From an uncultured Alphaproteobacteria bacterium (GTDB lineage Bacteria; Pseudomonadota; Alphaproteobacteria; Caulobacterales; Caulobacteraceae): DNA of 64,000 bases. How positions within the stretch are numbered: position 1 is the stretch's first letter; the number at the start of each line of letters is the position of its first letter. The notes under the pieces are model-generated. The model was not told where the DNA came from, ran no database searches, and saw nothing but the letters and a program-made list of their open reading frames with translations. The stretch is taken from positions 124,001-188,000 of the forward strand of contig CAIJOB010000040.1 in NCBI GenBank assembly GCA_903822175.1, written 5' to 3'. Both the position numbers and the translations under genes were made by a program. Positions 51,851 through 61,256 of this stretch are shown here, one piece after another.

Positions 51851-53989
51851 TTAGGCGTCGGCGTCGGCCGCTTGCTTGGCGGTCAGGTCTTCGCCGGTTT
51901 CCTGGTCGACGACCTTCATGGAGAGGCGGGTCTTGCCGCGATCGTCGAAGCCCAGGAGCTTCACCTTCACGGACTGGCCTTCCGACAGGACGTCGGAGAC
52001 CTTGTCGACCCGCTTGTCGGCGATCTGGCTGACGTGGACGAGGCCGTCCTTGGCGCCGAAGAAGTTCACGAAGGCGCCGAAGTCGACGATCTTCACGACC
52101 TTGCCGGTGTAGATCTGGCCGACTTCCGCTTCCTGGGTGATCGACTTGATCCAGGTCTTGGCGGCTTCGATCTTCGACTGCTCGGCGGCCGCGATCTTGA
52201 TCGTGCCGTCTTCACCGATGTCGATCTTCGCGCCGGTTTCGGCGGTGATCTCGCGGATCACCTTGCCGCCGGTGCCGATCACTTCGCGGATCTTTTCCAC
52301 CGGGATCTTGATGGTCTCGATCTTCGGCGCGAATTCGCCCAGCTCGTGGCGCGGCGCTTCCATGGCCTTGCCCATCTCGTTCAGGATGTGCTCACGGCCG
52401 CCCTTCGCCTGGGCGAGCGCCTTCTTCATGATCTCCTCGGTGATGCCGGCGATCTTGATGTCCATCTGCAGCGAGGTGATGCCGTCAGCGGTGCCGGCGA
52501 CCTTGAAGTCCATGTCGCCCAGGTGGTCTTCGTCACCCAGGATGTCCGACAGAACCGCGAAGCCGTCCGATTCCAGGATCAGGCCCATGGCGATGCCGGA
52601 GACCGGCTTCTTCAGGGGCACGCCCGCGTCCATCAGGGCCAGCGAGGCGCCGCAGACCGAGGCCATCGAGGACGAGCCGTTGGACTCGAAAATCTCGGAG
52701 ACCAGGCGGATCGTGTAGGGGAAGTCTTCCTGGCTCGGCAGCATCGGGCGGATCGCACGCCACGCCAGCTTGCCGTGGCCGACTTCGCGGCGGCCCGGCG
52801 CGCCCATGCGGCCCGTTTCCCCGACCGAGAAGGGGGGGAAATTGTAGTGCAGCATGAACTTCTCATAGTACTTGCCCTCGAGGGCATCGATGAGCTGTTC
52901 GTCGTCGCCGGTGCCGAGCGTGGTCACGACCAGCGCCTGGGTTTCACCGCGGGTGAACAGGGCCGAACCGTGAGCGCGGCTGAGCACGCCGACTTCCGAG
53001 ACGATCTGGCGGACCTGATCGACCTTGCGGCCGTCGATGCGGATGCCGGTGTCGAGGATGTTGCGGCGGACGACGTCGGCCTCAAGTTCCTTGAACACCG
53101 CGCCCAGCTTGTCGGGACCGATGCCGGTGGGGTTTTCGTCGGACTTGCCGAACTTGGCGGTGGCCTTGGCCTTCGCCGCGCCGACCGCGTCCTGACGTTC
53201 CAGCTTGGCGGGGATCTTGAAGGCCGAGGCCAGATCCTTGCCGATGGCCTTCTTCATGTCGGCCTTGATGGCGTCGGTGTCTTCCGGCTGGAAGTCGAAG
53301 GGTTCCTTGGCGGCGTGCTCGGCCAGTTCGATGATCGCATCGATCACCGGCTGCATGCCGGCGTGGGCGAACATCACGCCCTTGAGCACTTCGTCTTCGG
53401 TCATTTCCTGGATTTCGGACTCGACCATCATGACCGCGTCCTGGGTGCCGGCGACCACCAGGTCCATCCGGCTGTCCTTCATCTCGTCCAGCGTCGGGTT
53501 GAGGATGTACTCACCATCGACGTAGCCGACGCGGGCGCCGGCGATCGGGCCCATGAAGGGGGCGCCGGAGATCACCAGGGCGGCCGAGGCGGCCACCAGG
53601 GCGACGATGTCGGGATCGTTCTCAAGGTCGTGCGCCAGAACGGAGCAGACAACCTGCACTTCGTTCTTGAAGCCCTTGACGAACAGCGGGCGGATCGGGC
53701 GATCGATCAGGCGGCTGGTCAGGGTTTCCTTTTGGCTCGGCGCGCCTTCGCGGCGCGGGAAGGAGCCGGGGATCTTGCCCGCGGCGTAGAACTTTTCCTG
53801 ATAGTTCACGGTCAGGGGGAAGAAGTCCTGACCCGGCTTCGCGCTCTTGGCGAAGACGGCGGTGGCGAGAACCATGGTGTCGCCGTAGGTGGCCAGGACG
53901 GCGCCGTCAGCCTGACGGGCCATACGGCCGGTTTCGAGGGTGAGCGTCTTGCCGCCCCACTCGAAGGTCTTGCGCTTGATATCGAACAT
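51851..53989 (-). CDS. pnp: Polyribonucleotide nucleotidyltransferase (PNPase)
   Basis: A 712-residue 3'-5' phosphorolytic exoribonuclease, a core degradosome component. Two RNase-PH domains are present ([20 protein letters not shown] ... [21 protein letters not shown] and [20 protein letters not shown]-like [20 protein letters not shown] ... GEDEQ-type core). A KH domain ([19 protein letters not shown]) and a C-terminal S1 domain ([20 protein letters not shown] ... LVHVSQIA) follow. The ATG at 53989 starts [13 protein letters not shown] as in relatives. It is the last gene of the minus-strand RNA block. Confidence 0.97.
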   Translation of the reverse strand: MFDIKRKTFEWGGKTLTLETGRMARQADGAVLATYGDTMVLATAVFAKSAKPGQDFFPLTVNYQEKFYAAGKIPGSFPRREGAPSQKETLTSRLIDRPIRPLFVKGFKNEVQVVCSVLAHDLENDPDIVALVAASAALVISGAPFMGPIAGARVGYVDGEYILNPTLDEMKDSRMDLVVAGTQDAVMMVESEIQEMTEDEVLKGVMFAHAGMQPVIDAIIELAEHAAKEPFDFQPEDTDAIKADMKKAIGKDLASAFKIPAKLERQDAVGAAKAKATAKFGKSDENPTGIGPDKLGAVFKELEADVVRRNILDTGIRIDGRKVDQVRQIVSEVGVLSRAHGSALFTRGETQALVVTTLGTGDDEQLIDALEGKYYEKFMLHYNFPPFSVGETGRMGAPGRREVGHGKLAWRAIRPMLPSQEDFPYTIRLVSEIFESNGSSSMASVCGASLALMDAGVPLKKPVSGIAMGLILESDGFAVLSDILGDEDHLGDMDFKVAGTADGITSLQMDIKIAGITEEIMKKALAQAKGGREHILNEMGKAMEAPRHELGEFAPKIETIKIPVEKIREVIGTGGKVIREITAETGAKIDIGEDGTIKIAAAEQSKIEAAKTWIKSITQEAEVGQIYTGKVVKIVDFGAFVNFFGAKDGLVHVSQIADKRVDKVSDVLSEGQSVKVKLLGFDDRGKTRLSMKVVDQETGEDLTAKQAADADA

Positions 53990-54206
53990 TTTGAGCTTCT
54001 TTCTATCCCGCGGGCGTATTCCCGTCGGGCGCGGATAAGGTTCGGCCCTTTTTTCTGTAAAGGTGGCCGAAATCCTCTCCAAATGAACAGGCGAAGAGGA
54101 CTTCTATGGAGCCCTCGGCGTGTGTTGGCGGCCCCTTACTGAAGGTGGGGTCACCGGCGCCGCATGAGGTCCCCCGGCCTGTCGCGGGGGAGCGGCGAAA
54201 TTGAAT

Positions 54207-54232
54207 TGGCCCGCTCGCGAACGAACGGGCCA
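54207..54232 (-). terminator. Weak hairpin between rpsO and pnp
   Basis: On the minus strand TGGCCCG pairs with CGGGCCA around a GC-rich loop, followed by ATTCAATTT rather than a pure T run. It could attenuate transcription or act as an RNA-processing site between rpsO and pnp. Confidence 0.5.
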
Positions 54233-54239
54233 GTGAAAC

Positions 54240-54509
54240 CTAGCGGCGCAGGCCGAGGGTCTCGATCAGCTTCTGATAGCGGTCCGTGTCGGACGTCTTC
54301 AGGTGGTCGAGGAGCGACCGGCGGGCGGAGACCAGCTTCAGCAGGCCCCGGCGCGAGTGGTTGTCCTTCTTGTGCGTCTTGAAGTGCTCGGTGAGGTTCG
54401 CAATCCGTTCGGACATGATCGCCACTTGCACTTCAGCGCTGCCCGTATCCGCGTCGCCGCGGGCATGGGTCTTGATCACTTCGGCCTTACGTTCGGCGGT
54501 AATCGACAT
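54240..54509 (-). CDS. rpsO: 30S ribosomal protein S15
   Basis: An 89-residue protein that binds the central domain of 16S r[63 protein letters not shown] and RRSLLDHLK are classic S15 motifs. It starts 4 bp after truB ends and precedes pnp, the widely conserved order. Confidence 0.97.
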   Translation of the reverse strand: MSITAERKAEVIKTHARGDADTGSAEVQVAIMSERIANLTEHFKTHKKDNHSRRGLLKLVSARRSLLDHLKTSDTDRYQKLIETLGLRR

Positions 54510-54512
54510 CGG

Positions 54513-55454
54513 CTAGTCTCCGCTCTCCAAAAGGAAAACACGCGAGGGTTCGAGCCGTCCCGCACGCATTTCGCAGAGCGCCACTACCTTTCCGCCCGCC
54601 ATGGCTGAAACGGTGCGCGAGCCGGGCTTGAGCCTGGCTTTCACAGCTTCAACCTGTCGGGGAACGAGAACGATAGCGCGTCCCTGCTTCAGCCGGAAAG
54701 CGTCTTCGGCGGTCACGGCCAGCTCCGGGATGTCGTCCAGGGCGGTCTCGACCGGAAGCAATAGCTCCGACTGGCGGGCCTCATAGCCCAAATCTTCAAG
54801 GAATTCCAGCGTCACCGCAGATTCTTCGGTGAAGCGCCCGACGCGGGTCCGGCGAAGGTCGCTGACATGTCCGCAAGCCCCCAGCATCGCGGCCAGATCG
54901 CGGGCGATGGCGCGGACATAGGTGCCCTTGCCGCACTCGATCTCCAGCGTCACGTGATCCGCGTCGGCCGCCTCGGCCACTCGGGCCGAATGGACGGTCA
55001 CGGTGCGGGCGGCCAGCTCCACCGTCTGGCCGGCGCGGGCCAGGTCGTAGGCGCGCTCGCCGTCCACCTTGATCGCCGAATAGGCCGGGGGAATCTGGCT
55101 GATCTCACCGACGAAGGCCGGCAGCGCCGCCTCGACCTCGGCGACCGTGGGCCGAACGTCTGACTCTGCGATGGTCTCGCCCTCGCGGTCGTAGGTGGCG
55201 GTGGTGACGCCCCAGGCGATGGTGAAGCGGTAGGCCTTGTCGGCGTCGACGAGGTAGGGAACCGTCTTGGTCGCTTCGCCCAGCGCGATGGGCAGGATGC
55301 CGGTCGCCAGCGGGTCGAGCGTGCCGGCGTGGCCCGCCTTCTGGGCGTTGAACGCGCGGCGCACGCGGCTGACGGCCGAGGTCGAGGTCAGGTCGTAGGG
55401 CTTGTCGAGGCAGATCCAGCCGGAGACCGCATCACCCTTACGCTTGCGCCCCAC
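54513..55454 (-). CDS. truB: tRNA pseudouridine(55) synthase TruB
   Basis: A 313-residue synthase for pseudouridine 55 of the tRNA T loop. It has [20 protein letters not shown] at the N-terminus, the catalytic Asp in [23 protein letters not shown], the RVTIAWG-type [18 protein letters not shown], and [20 protein letters not shown], with [16 protein letters not shown] later. Length is typical. It overlaps rbfA by one base (55454), so translation is coupled. Confidence 0.97.
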   Translation of the reverse strand: MGRKRKGDAVSGWICLDKPYDLTSTSAVSRVRRAFNAQKAGHAGTLDPLATGILPIALGEATKTVPYLVDADKAYRFTIAWGVTTATYDREGETIAESDVRPTVAEVEAALPAFVGEISQIPPAYSAIKVDGERAYDLARAGQTVELAARTVTVHSARVAEAADADHVTLEIECGKGTYVRAIARDLAAMLGACGHVSDLRRTRVGRFTEESAVTLEFLEDLGYEARQSELLLPVETALDDIPELAVTAEDAFRLKQGRAIVLVPRQVEAVKARLKPGSRTVSAMAGGKVVALCEMRAGRLEPSRVFLLESGD

Positions 55455-55894
55455 TAGTCCTTGTCCTTCCAGGAGTCGGACGGTTCGCTGGGCGTCAGGT
55501 CCTGCGCCACCTTGGGGTCGGCGAAGATGGCGCTGATCCGCGCGGCCTCGTCGAAGGTGTCGTCGTGCAGGAATTTCAGCGCCGGGGTGAACTTCATGTC
55601 GATGGCGTGGCCCAGCCGCCCGCGCAGGAACTTGTGGTGCCGGTTCAGCGCCTTGACGACGATGACGGCCGCCTCGCCACCGCCCAGGGGCTCGACGAAG
55701 ACCGTGGCGTGGCGCAGGTCCGGGCTCATGCGGACTTCGGTGAGCGTGATCGAGACGCCGAAGATGTCCGGGTCGGTGATCTCCTGCGCGCGGAGGATTT
55801 CCACCAGGGCGTGGCGCATCAGCTCGCCGGCGCGCAACTGGCGTTGGGACGGACCCCGCGGGGCCTGTCGGCCGGAGGTGATCGGACGTTTCAT
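55454..55894 (-). CDS. rbfA: Ribosome-binding factor A
   Basis: A 146-residue KH-fold factor that matures the 30S subunit. The pattern [49 protein letters not shown] and [31 protein letters not shown] is diagnostic. The ATG at 55894 is used; in-frame TTG extension to 55933 is unlikely. In most bacteria infB lies directly upstream, but here a divergent antiporter gene does. Confidence 0.95.
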   Translation of the reverse strand: MKRPITSGRQAPRGPSQRQLRAGELMRHALVEILRAQEITDPDIFGVSITLTEVRMSPDLRHATVFVEPLGGGEAAVIVVKALNRHHKFLRGRLGHAIDMKFTPALKFLHDDTFDEAARISAIFADPKVAQDLTPSEPSDSWKDKD

Positions 55895-56093
55895 GGCAAG
55901 CTCGCTCAAACCTGGGGTGCGGATCGGACGCAACCGACGCAGGGGAAGGGCGGGCTTTTAGGGAGTTGGGTGCGGAGAGTCCAGACTAGGAGTCCGGTCC
56001 CTACGGCGCTCTACGCCGACTGGAGAGGTGACCCCGGCCGCGTGAACCCCCATGTTGGGGCCGCATAGCCGCGACTTGGAGAGGCCAGCCGCG

Positions 56094-57299
56094 ATGATCC
56101 ATTCGAACGGCCTGATCCTGACCCTGGTAGGCGGCTTCGTGCTGGCCTTCGCGTTGGGGATGCTGGCGTTCCGCCTGCGGCTGTCGCCGCTGGTGGGCTA
56201 TCTGGCCGCGGGCGTCATCGTCGGGCCGTTCACGCCGGGATGGGTAGCTGACCACTCCGTCGCCAACCAGCTCGCCGAGATCGGGGTGATCCTGTTGATG
56301 TTCGGGGTCGGCCTGCATTTCGCGCCGAAGGACCTGATGGACGTGCGCCGGGTCGCGGTGCCGGGCGCGCTGTTACAGATCGTGCTGGCGACGGGCCTGG
56401 GCGCGGCGCTCTACCAACTGCTGCACGTGGGCCTGCTGGAGGCCGCCCTGCTGGGGTTTTCGCTGTCGGTGGCCTCGACGGTCGTGGTGTTGCGCACGCT
56501 CGAGGAGCGCAAGGAGACCAAGTCGGAGGTGGGCCGGATCGCCATCGGCTGGCTGGTGATCCAGGACCTGGTGGTGATCGTCGCCCTGGTGCTGATCCCC
56601 CTGCTGCTGGGCCCCAAGGCCGGCGGGGACGGCTGGGCGGTGGCGGGCGAGGTCGGCTGGCGGCTGCTGCTGATCGCCTGTTTCATCGGCCTGATGTTCG
56701 TGGTCGGCGGGCGGGTGCTGCCCTGGCTGCTGGTGCGCATCGCCCACACCAAGTCGCGGGAGCTGTTCACCCTGGGCGTCCTGGCGATCGCGCTCGGCAT
56801 CGCCTGGCTGGCCTTTGCGGTGTTCGGCGCCTCGTTCGCGCTCGGAGCCTTCGTGGCCGGCGTGGTGCTGAACGGCACGCCGCTTGGCCACCATGCGGCG
56901 GAGCGGTCCCTGCCGCTGCGCGACGCCTTCGCTGTGCTGTTCTTCGTCTCGGTGGGCATGCTGTTCGATCCGCAGATCGTGCTGAAGGAGCCGCTGGCGC
57001 TGGCCGCCGTGGTGGGGATCGTGCTGGTCTCCGGCGCGGTCTCGGCCCTGGTGGTGGCGCGGCTCGCCAAGGTGAGCCGCAGCAAGTCGGGGCTGCTCGC
57101 CGCCTCCCTGCCGCAGATCGGCGAGTTTTCGTTCGTGCTGGCGGGGCTTGGCGTCTCGGTGGGCGTGTTCAGCCACAACACCCAGAGCCTGATCATCGCC
57201 GCGGCGATCATCTCCATCGCCGTCAACCCGGTGCTGCTGTGGATCGCCGACAAGGCGGCGGGCGAGAAGACCCGCAAGCCCCAAGGGGCGCAGACCTAG
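56094..57299 (+). CDS. Cation:proton antiporter (CPA2/KefB type)
   Basis: A 401-residue integral membrane protein with about 12 hydrophobic segments. Conserved pieces are LVGYLAAGVIVGPFTPGW, LAEIGVILLMFGVGLHF, SLSVASTVVVLRTLEERKE, GWLVIQDLVVI and FGASFALGAFVAGVVLNG. It ends just after the last membrane segment, without the cytoplasmic TrkA-N domain of full-length Kef proteins. The ATG at 56094 has GGAGAGG 9 nt upstream; a start at 56052 is possible. It likely exchanges K+ or Na+ for H+. It is divergent from rbfA. Confidence 0.9.
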   Translation: MIHSNGLILTLVGGFVLAFALGMLAFRLRLSPLVGYLAAGVIVGPFTPGWVADHSVANQLAEIGVILLMFGVGLHFAPKDLMDVRRVAVPGALLQIVLATGLGAALYQLLHVGLLEAALLGFSLSVASTVVVLRTLEERKETKSEVGRIAIGWLVIQDLVVIVALVLIPLLLGPKAGGDGWAVAGEVGWRLLLIACFIGLMFVVGGRVLPWLLVRIAHTKSRELFTLGVLAIALGIAWLAFAVFGASFALGAFVAGVVLNGTPLGHHAAERSLPLRDAFAVLFFVSVGMLFDPQIVLKEPLALAAVVGIVLVSGAVSALVVARLAKVSRSKSGLLAASLPQIGEFSFVLAGLGVSVGVFSHNTQSLIIAAAIISIAVNPVLLWIADKAAGEKTRKPQGAQT

Positions 57300-57308
57300 C
57301 GCCCAGAC

Positions 57309-57548
57309 CTAAAGCCCGAGTTCGTCCAGCGACGGCACGCTCACATAGCGGCCGGCCAGGGCGCCATCGCGCAGGAAGACCTCGATCTCGGTGGCGTGGC
57401 CGGCGGCGGCGTAGCGCTCGGCGAGCTGGCAGGCAGCGTGCTCGGCCTCGGCGCCGCTCAGGAACATCATGCCTTGCTCGAGGGTGTCGCCCTGAACGCG
57501 CCAGCCCGTCTGGGCGGCGGTGATCGAAATGACGAGGCCCATACGCAT
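57309..57548 (-). CDS. Small hypothetical protein (DUF2188-like size)
   Basis: A 79-residue protein starting MRMGLVISITAAQTGWRVQG (alternative Met at residue 3), with a central helix (EAEHAACQLAERYAAAGH) and a final beta strand (TEIEVFLRDGALAGRYV). The alternating strand/helix/strand pattern resembles small alpha/beta proteins such as DUF2188, but this is a weak impression. It converges on the antiporter gene, with 9 bp between stops. Function unknown. Confidence 0.65.
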   Translation of the reverse strand: MRMGLVISITAAQTGWRVQGDTLEQGMMFLSGAEAEHAACQLAERYAAAGHATEIEVFLRDGALAGRYVSVPSLDELGL

Positions 57549-57610
57549 ACTCTCCCTCTGCGGCCGGAGGGGATGGACCGCGTACGTGGCGCCGCGATGA
57601 CGGGAAGATG

Positions 57611-59227
57611 TCAGGCCCGCATGAAGCCCATGTTCTGCACCGGGAACCCGGCGAGCCTTGGGAATATCCCCGGCATCTGGGCGGCGGTGACCCCCATCCA
57701 GGTCGCCATGGTCGCGAGGTAGGTCTCCACCGAGGTCGTGGGGATATAGGCGTTCGACGCGGCGTCGGGGTTGGTGAAGGCGGGTGTCGACCCGCTGGCC
57801 GCCTTGTCGATGCCGACGGTGGGATAGGGCCCGTAGAGGTCGCCGCCCTTCACCGCCGCGCCCAGCACGAAGTGGTGCGAGCCCCAGGCGTGGTCGGTGC
57901 CGGTACCGTTGGTGGCGAAGGTGCGGTTGAAGTCCGACGCGGTGAAGGCGGTGATCTTGTCGGCCATGCCGGCCGCGGCGATGGCGGCGTCGAAGTAGCT
58001 CAGCGCGTGGTCGATCTGGGCCATCAGCAGGCCCTGGCGCGGGTTTTCGCCGTCGTGGGTGTCGAAGCCGCCGAGCTGGACGAAGAACACCTGCCGCGTG
58101 ACGCCGAGCTGCGCCTGGGCGGCGGCAGTCTCGACCACCGCCTGCAGCTGATCGGCCAGCGGATTGTCCACCACCTTGCCGCCGATCGGGTCGGTGAAGG
58201 CCGGCGGATTGGGGATTGCCGCCTCGGCGGCCGCCGCGCTGGTCAGGCCGTTGTCGAAGACGGTCGAAAGCGCCACCGAGCGGGTGACGGCGGCGGCGTA
58301 GTCGCTGACCATGTCGCTGGACTGGCCGGCGCTGAGATGGGTCTCCACCAGCGAGGCGCGCAGCTCGTCGAGGAAGTTGGCCGAGTTGTTGTAGCGGCCG
58401 GTGGTAGCGGTGAGCGTGATGGTCTGGGCGGTGGCCTTATTGGCCGCGTAGTTGATCCGGAAGGAGCGCGCCGACTGGCCGTTCAGGAAGGCGGTGTTGC
58501 CCGCCGTGGTAATCGCCGAGAAGTCGACCTCGCCGCCACCGAGCGCCTGGAAGGTGTCGGCCATCAGGCCGCCCCAGCCGGTGGCCGAGCCGTCCACCTG
58601 GCCCGACTGCCAGGCCGACTGCTGGTCGGAGTGGGAGAACAGCCGCTGCGGGATCTGGGTCGCGGGCCCGGGCTTCTGGTAGTCGGCCTTGGTCAGGGGC
58701 GCCAGCAGGGTGCCGACATTGGCGATGGCCGCCAGCCGTCCGGCGGCGAACAGGCCCTGCGCGCCGGTCAGGAACGGGTGGACCGCGAAGGTGCGGGTGG
58801 TCGGTTGGCTGGTGGTGGCGTTGGCCGGCGGCACGAGCTGGGCCGTGGCCGGCGCGATGGCGAGAACGCCGCCCCAGTGCTCAGGCATGTCCGTCGTGGT
58901 GATCGTCCGCTTGGTGACGGGCGAGACCCCGCCGATGGCCACGGGCGCGGTCCCTGCCGGCATCAGGTTGATCGGCTCGGCGCCGGACTGCCGCGCGGTG
59001 GTGTATTGCGCGAAGCTGCCGGGATCGGTGGCCATCAGCATGTTGTGGGCGTCGTTGCCGCCCTGCAGGAAGACGCAGACCAGGGCTCGGTAGCCGGACC
59101 CGGCGCCGGCGGACTGCGCCGCGGCCCTGCCCACGGCGGCGAGGTTCAGCGCCAGCGGCGCGGCGGCCCCGAAGGCGGCGAGGCCTTGCAGCAGGGCGCG
59201 GCGGGATGGGGTGATGCGGTGGGTCAT
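57611..59227 (-). CDS. DUF1501 family protein (Tat-exported)
   Basis: A 538-residue protein. The N-terminus ITPSRRALLQGLAAFGAAAPL is a twin-arginine signal (SRRALL). The DUF1501 body has FLQGGNDAHNMLMATDPGSF near residues 48-70, FLNGQSARSFRINYAANKAT in the middle and TDHAWGSHHFVLGAAVKGGDLYG near 420, the hallmark GxDHxW...HH region of the family (here TGTDHAWGSHHF). The protein lies 10 bp downstream of the DUF1800 gene in one operon, as is usual for the DUF1501/DUF1800 pair. Related to sulfatase/phosphatase folds; activity unknown. Confidence 0.9.
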   Translation of the reverse strand: MTHRITPSRRALLQGLAAFGAAAPLALNLAAVGRAAAQSAGAGSGYRALVCVFLQGGNDAHNMLMATDPGSFAQYTTARQSGAEPINLMPAGTAPVAIGGVSPVTKRTITTTDMPEHWGGVLAIAPATAQLVPPANATTSQPTTRTFAVHPFLTGAQGLFAAGRLAAIANVGTLLAPLTKADYQKPGPATQIPQRLFSHSDQQSAWQSGQVDGSATGWGGLMADTFQALGGGEVDFSAITTAGNTAFLNGQSARSFRINYAANKATAQTITLTATTGRYNNSANFLDELRASLVETHLSAGQSSDMVSDYAAAVTRSVALSTVFDNGLTSAAAAEAAIPNPPAFTDPIGGKVVDNPLADQLQAVVETAAAQAQLGVTRQVFFVQLGGFDTHDGENPRQGLLMAQIDHALSYFDAAIAAAGMADKITAFTASDFNRTFATNGTGTDHAWGSHHFVLGAAVKGGDLYGPYPTVGIDKAASGSTPAFTNPDAASNAYIPTTSVETYLATMATWMGVTAAQMPGIFPRLAGFPVQNMGFMRA

Positions 59228-59237
59228 CGAAACGCTC

Positions 59238-61139
59238 CTACCGCTGCACGACGAATTCGGGGGAGGTGAGCGCGATGATCAAGGCGTTCTGCACCTTGTT
59301 CAGCCGCACCTGGGCGATCTGCGCCGCCGTGGGCGCCTTGGCGAGCGAGGCGGTGCCGGTCAGCACCCGCAAGAGGCGCGCCGACATCGTCGTACTCATG
59401 GTTCCGGCGAAATAGAGCAGGTTGATGCGGTCGATCAGGGCCTGGTTGTTGTCGGCGCCACCGACCGAGGCGGGGGTCAGGGCCGCCAGTTCGTTGGCGT
59501 ATGCGGTGGTCACGTCCTTGCCCGGCCAGCCTTGGGCCTGGATCACTTGGGCCATCAGGTTGGCGTAGCTGGCGACAGTGAGCGCATCGACCCCCTGGAA
59601 CTCCGGCGCCACCAGGCCCGCCTTGGCGACCGCCGAGCCCGTCGGGACATAGTCCGGATCGAAGAAGTTGAAGACCGTGGGCGCCTCCAGCGGCGCCTGG
59701 GCCAGTTCGCCTGGATCGCCGAAGTCCGCGAACTGAGGGAAGTTACCGTTCGGTGCGGTGGCCGTGGCTTTTGAAGTGGCGCTGGAGGCCCGCAGCCACT
59801 GGGTCATCCGCATCACCGGCTCGCGCAGCTTGCCGGCGGTCGGCGAGGCCAGCGAGGCGGCCTGGTCCAGCGCCTCTGGATCGGTCAGCACGGCCTTGAT
59901 GGTGGCCATCAGGTCGCCGCGCGTCGTGGGATTTAGCGGATCGCCGTTGAAGGCGGCGGCCACGCGGCCGACGTAGGCGGGGCTCGGGTTGCTGGTCACG
60001 AACCGCTGGATCAGCCGGCGGCCGATGAACGGCCCGACGTTGGGGTGGTTGGCGATGGTGGTCAGCGCCGTGGCGAGGCTGGCCGTCTGATAGGCGGTCA
60101 GCGCATTGGCCCCGGCCTGGTTGGTCGGCTGCGCGCCGGTGTAGGCGGCGATGGTGGTCCCCAGGAACGTCTTCGACAGCTGCGAGTGATTGGCCGGGTA
60201 GGAGATCAGGGTCTGCACGTCCGGCGAGGCCGAAGTCGTGCCATCCGCCGGCTGTTTGGCGAAGGTCGCCTGGCTGGGCTTGGCGTTGTACCAGCCCCAG
60301 CCGGTGAACACCTTGGCGAGGCCCGCGATGTCGTCGTGGGTGTAGGTGGCGAGCGCGGCGCCGGTGGTCGGATCGGTCTGCGGCTGGCCGTTGGCGTTCA
60401 GCTTGACGAGGCCGATGGACATCAGCTGCATCACCTCGCGGCCGTAGTTCTCGTCCGGATGGCGCGTGGGATCGGTGTCGGCCTGGGTGTTGCCGGTGGT
60501 GTTGAGATAGAGCCCCATGGCCGGGTGCAGGGTCACGGCCTTCAGGAGGTCGAGGTAGTTCCCCAGCGCATGCGCGCTCAGCATGTCATACCAGGACGCC
60601 GCGATGCGGGGCGTGATGGTCGACGAGATGAAGGAGACGACGAAGATCTCCGACAGCGCCAGCGTCATGCGGTGGCGCAGCTGGTCGTCGCCGGTGACCG
60701 CGCGGGCCCAGAAGCCCTCCTGGAACTGGATGTTCTTGACCCGCTGGTGATTGATCTTGGTCGGCGGGTTGGGTCCGGCGGCGGCGACCGCGGCGGCATA
60801 GGCCGCGTCGAAATCGGCCTGGCGCCGCTGCACCCAGTCCAGGTGGAAAGAGGGCGTCGAGGCCCAGTAACCGGGCGCGCCGCCCGGCGTTGGGGCCGCC
60901 TTAGCCTGATCGGCGAACCAGGTGGTGACGTCGCTGAGCGCAGCAATGGAGGCGTCGGTGGCGCCGAAGCTGGCGCGGTTCAGGAAGGCGGCGGCGGATT
61001 GCGGCGAAGAAGCCGCGCCGGAGCCAGAGAGCGCCTTGCCGATCATCGGGGCGAGCGCGACGCCTGCGGCGACAGCTCCGATGGCGGCGACACCGACCGC
61101 CGCAGTGGCCGACGTGGATTGTGCGCTACTTGCCGCCAT
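59238..61139 (-). CDS. DUF1800 family protein
   Basis: A 633-residue protein from the ATG at 61139. A hydrophobic Ala/Val/Gly stretch (AAVGVAAIGAVAAGVALAPM) near the N-terminus may be a signal or anchor. DUF1800 motifs are AAAFLNRASFGATDASIAAL, FWARAVTGDDQLRHRMTLAL, YLNTTGNTQADTDPTRHPDE with NYGREVMQLMSIGL, and FIGRRLIQRFVTSNPSPAYV. It is the upstream partner of DUF1501. Paired members are thought to act in extracytoplasmic processing; the activity is not established. Confidence 0.92.
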   Translation of the reverse strand: MAASSAQSTSATAAVGVAAIGAVAAGVALAPMIGKALSGSGAASSPQSAAAFLNRASFGATDASIAALSDVTTWFADQAKAAPTPGGAPGYWASTPSFHLDWVQRRQADFDAAYAAAVAAAGPNPPTKINHQRVKNIQFQEGFWARAVTGDDQLRHRMTLALSEIFVVSFISSTITPRIAASWYDMLSAHALGNYLDLLKAVTLHPAMGLYLNTTGNTQADTDPTRHPDENYGREVMQLMSIGLVKLNANGQPQTDPTTGAALATYTHDDIAGLAKVFTGWGWYNAKPSQATFAKQPADGTTSASPDVQTLISYPANHSQLSKTFLGTTIAAYTGAQPTNQAGANALTAYQTASLATALTTIANHPNVGPFIGRRLIQRFVTSNPSPAYVGRVAAAFNGDPLNPTTRGDLMATIKAVLTDPEALDQAASLASPTAGKLREPVMRMTQWLRASSATSKATATAPNGNFPQFADFGDPGELAQAPLEAPTVFNFFDPDYVPTGSAVAKAGLVAPEFQGVDALTVASYANLMAQVIQAQGWPGKDVTTAYANELAALTPASVGGADNNQALIDRINLLYFAGTMSTTMSARLLRVLTGTASLAKAPTAAQIAQVRLNKVQNALIIALTSPEFVVQR

Positions 61140-61256
61140 ACTCGATACCCCTAGCCCATAACGACGTTGTGCGGATCGCCCTGAACCGCACATGAACACC
61201 TTTGTTACGAAGGATCATCCTTGTTACGGCCGGGCCATGCGACCTGAGCGCGCGGC

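Noticed and set aside
53990-54239. Possible riboswitch in the pnp upstream region
   Set aside because: Only GC-rich hairpins are visible with no recognisable aptamer core; known control of pnp is by mRNA processing and autoregulation.
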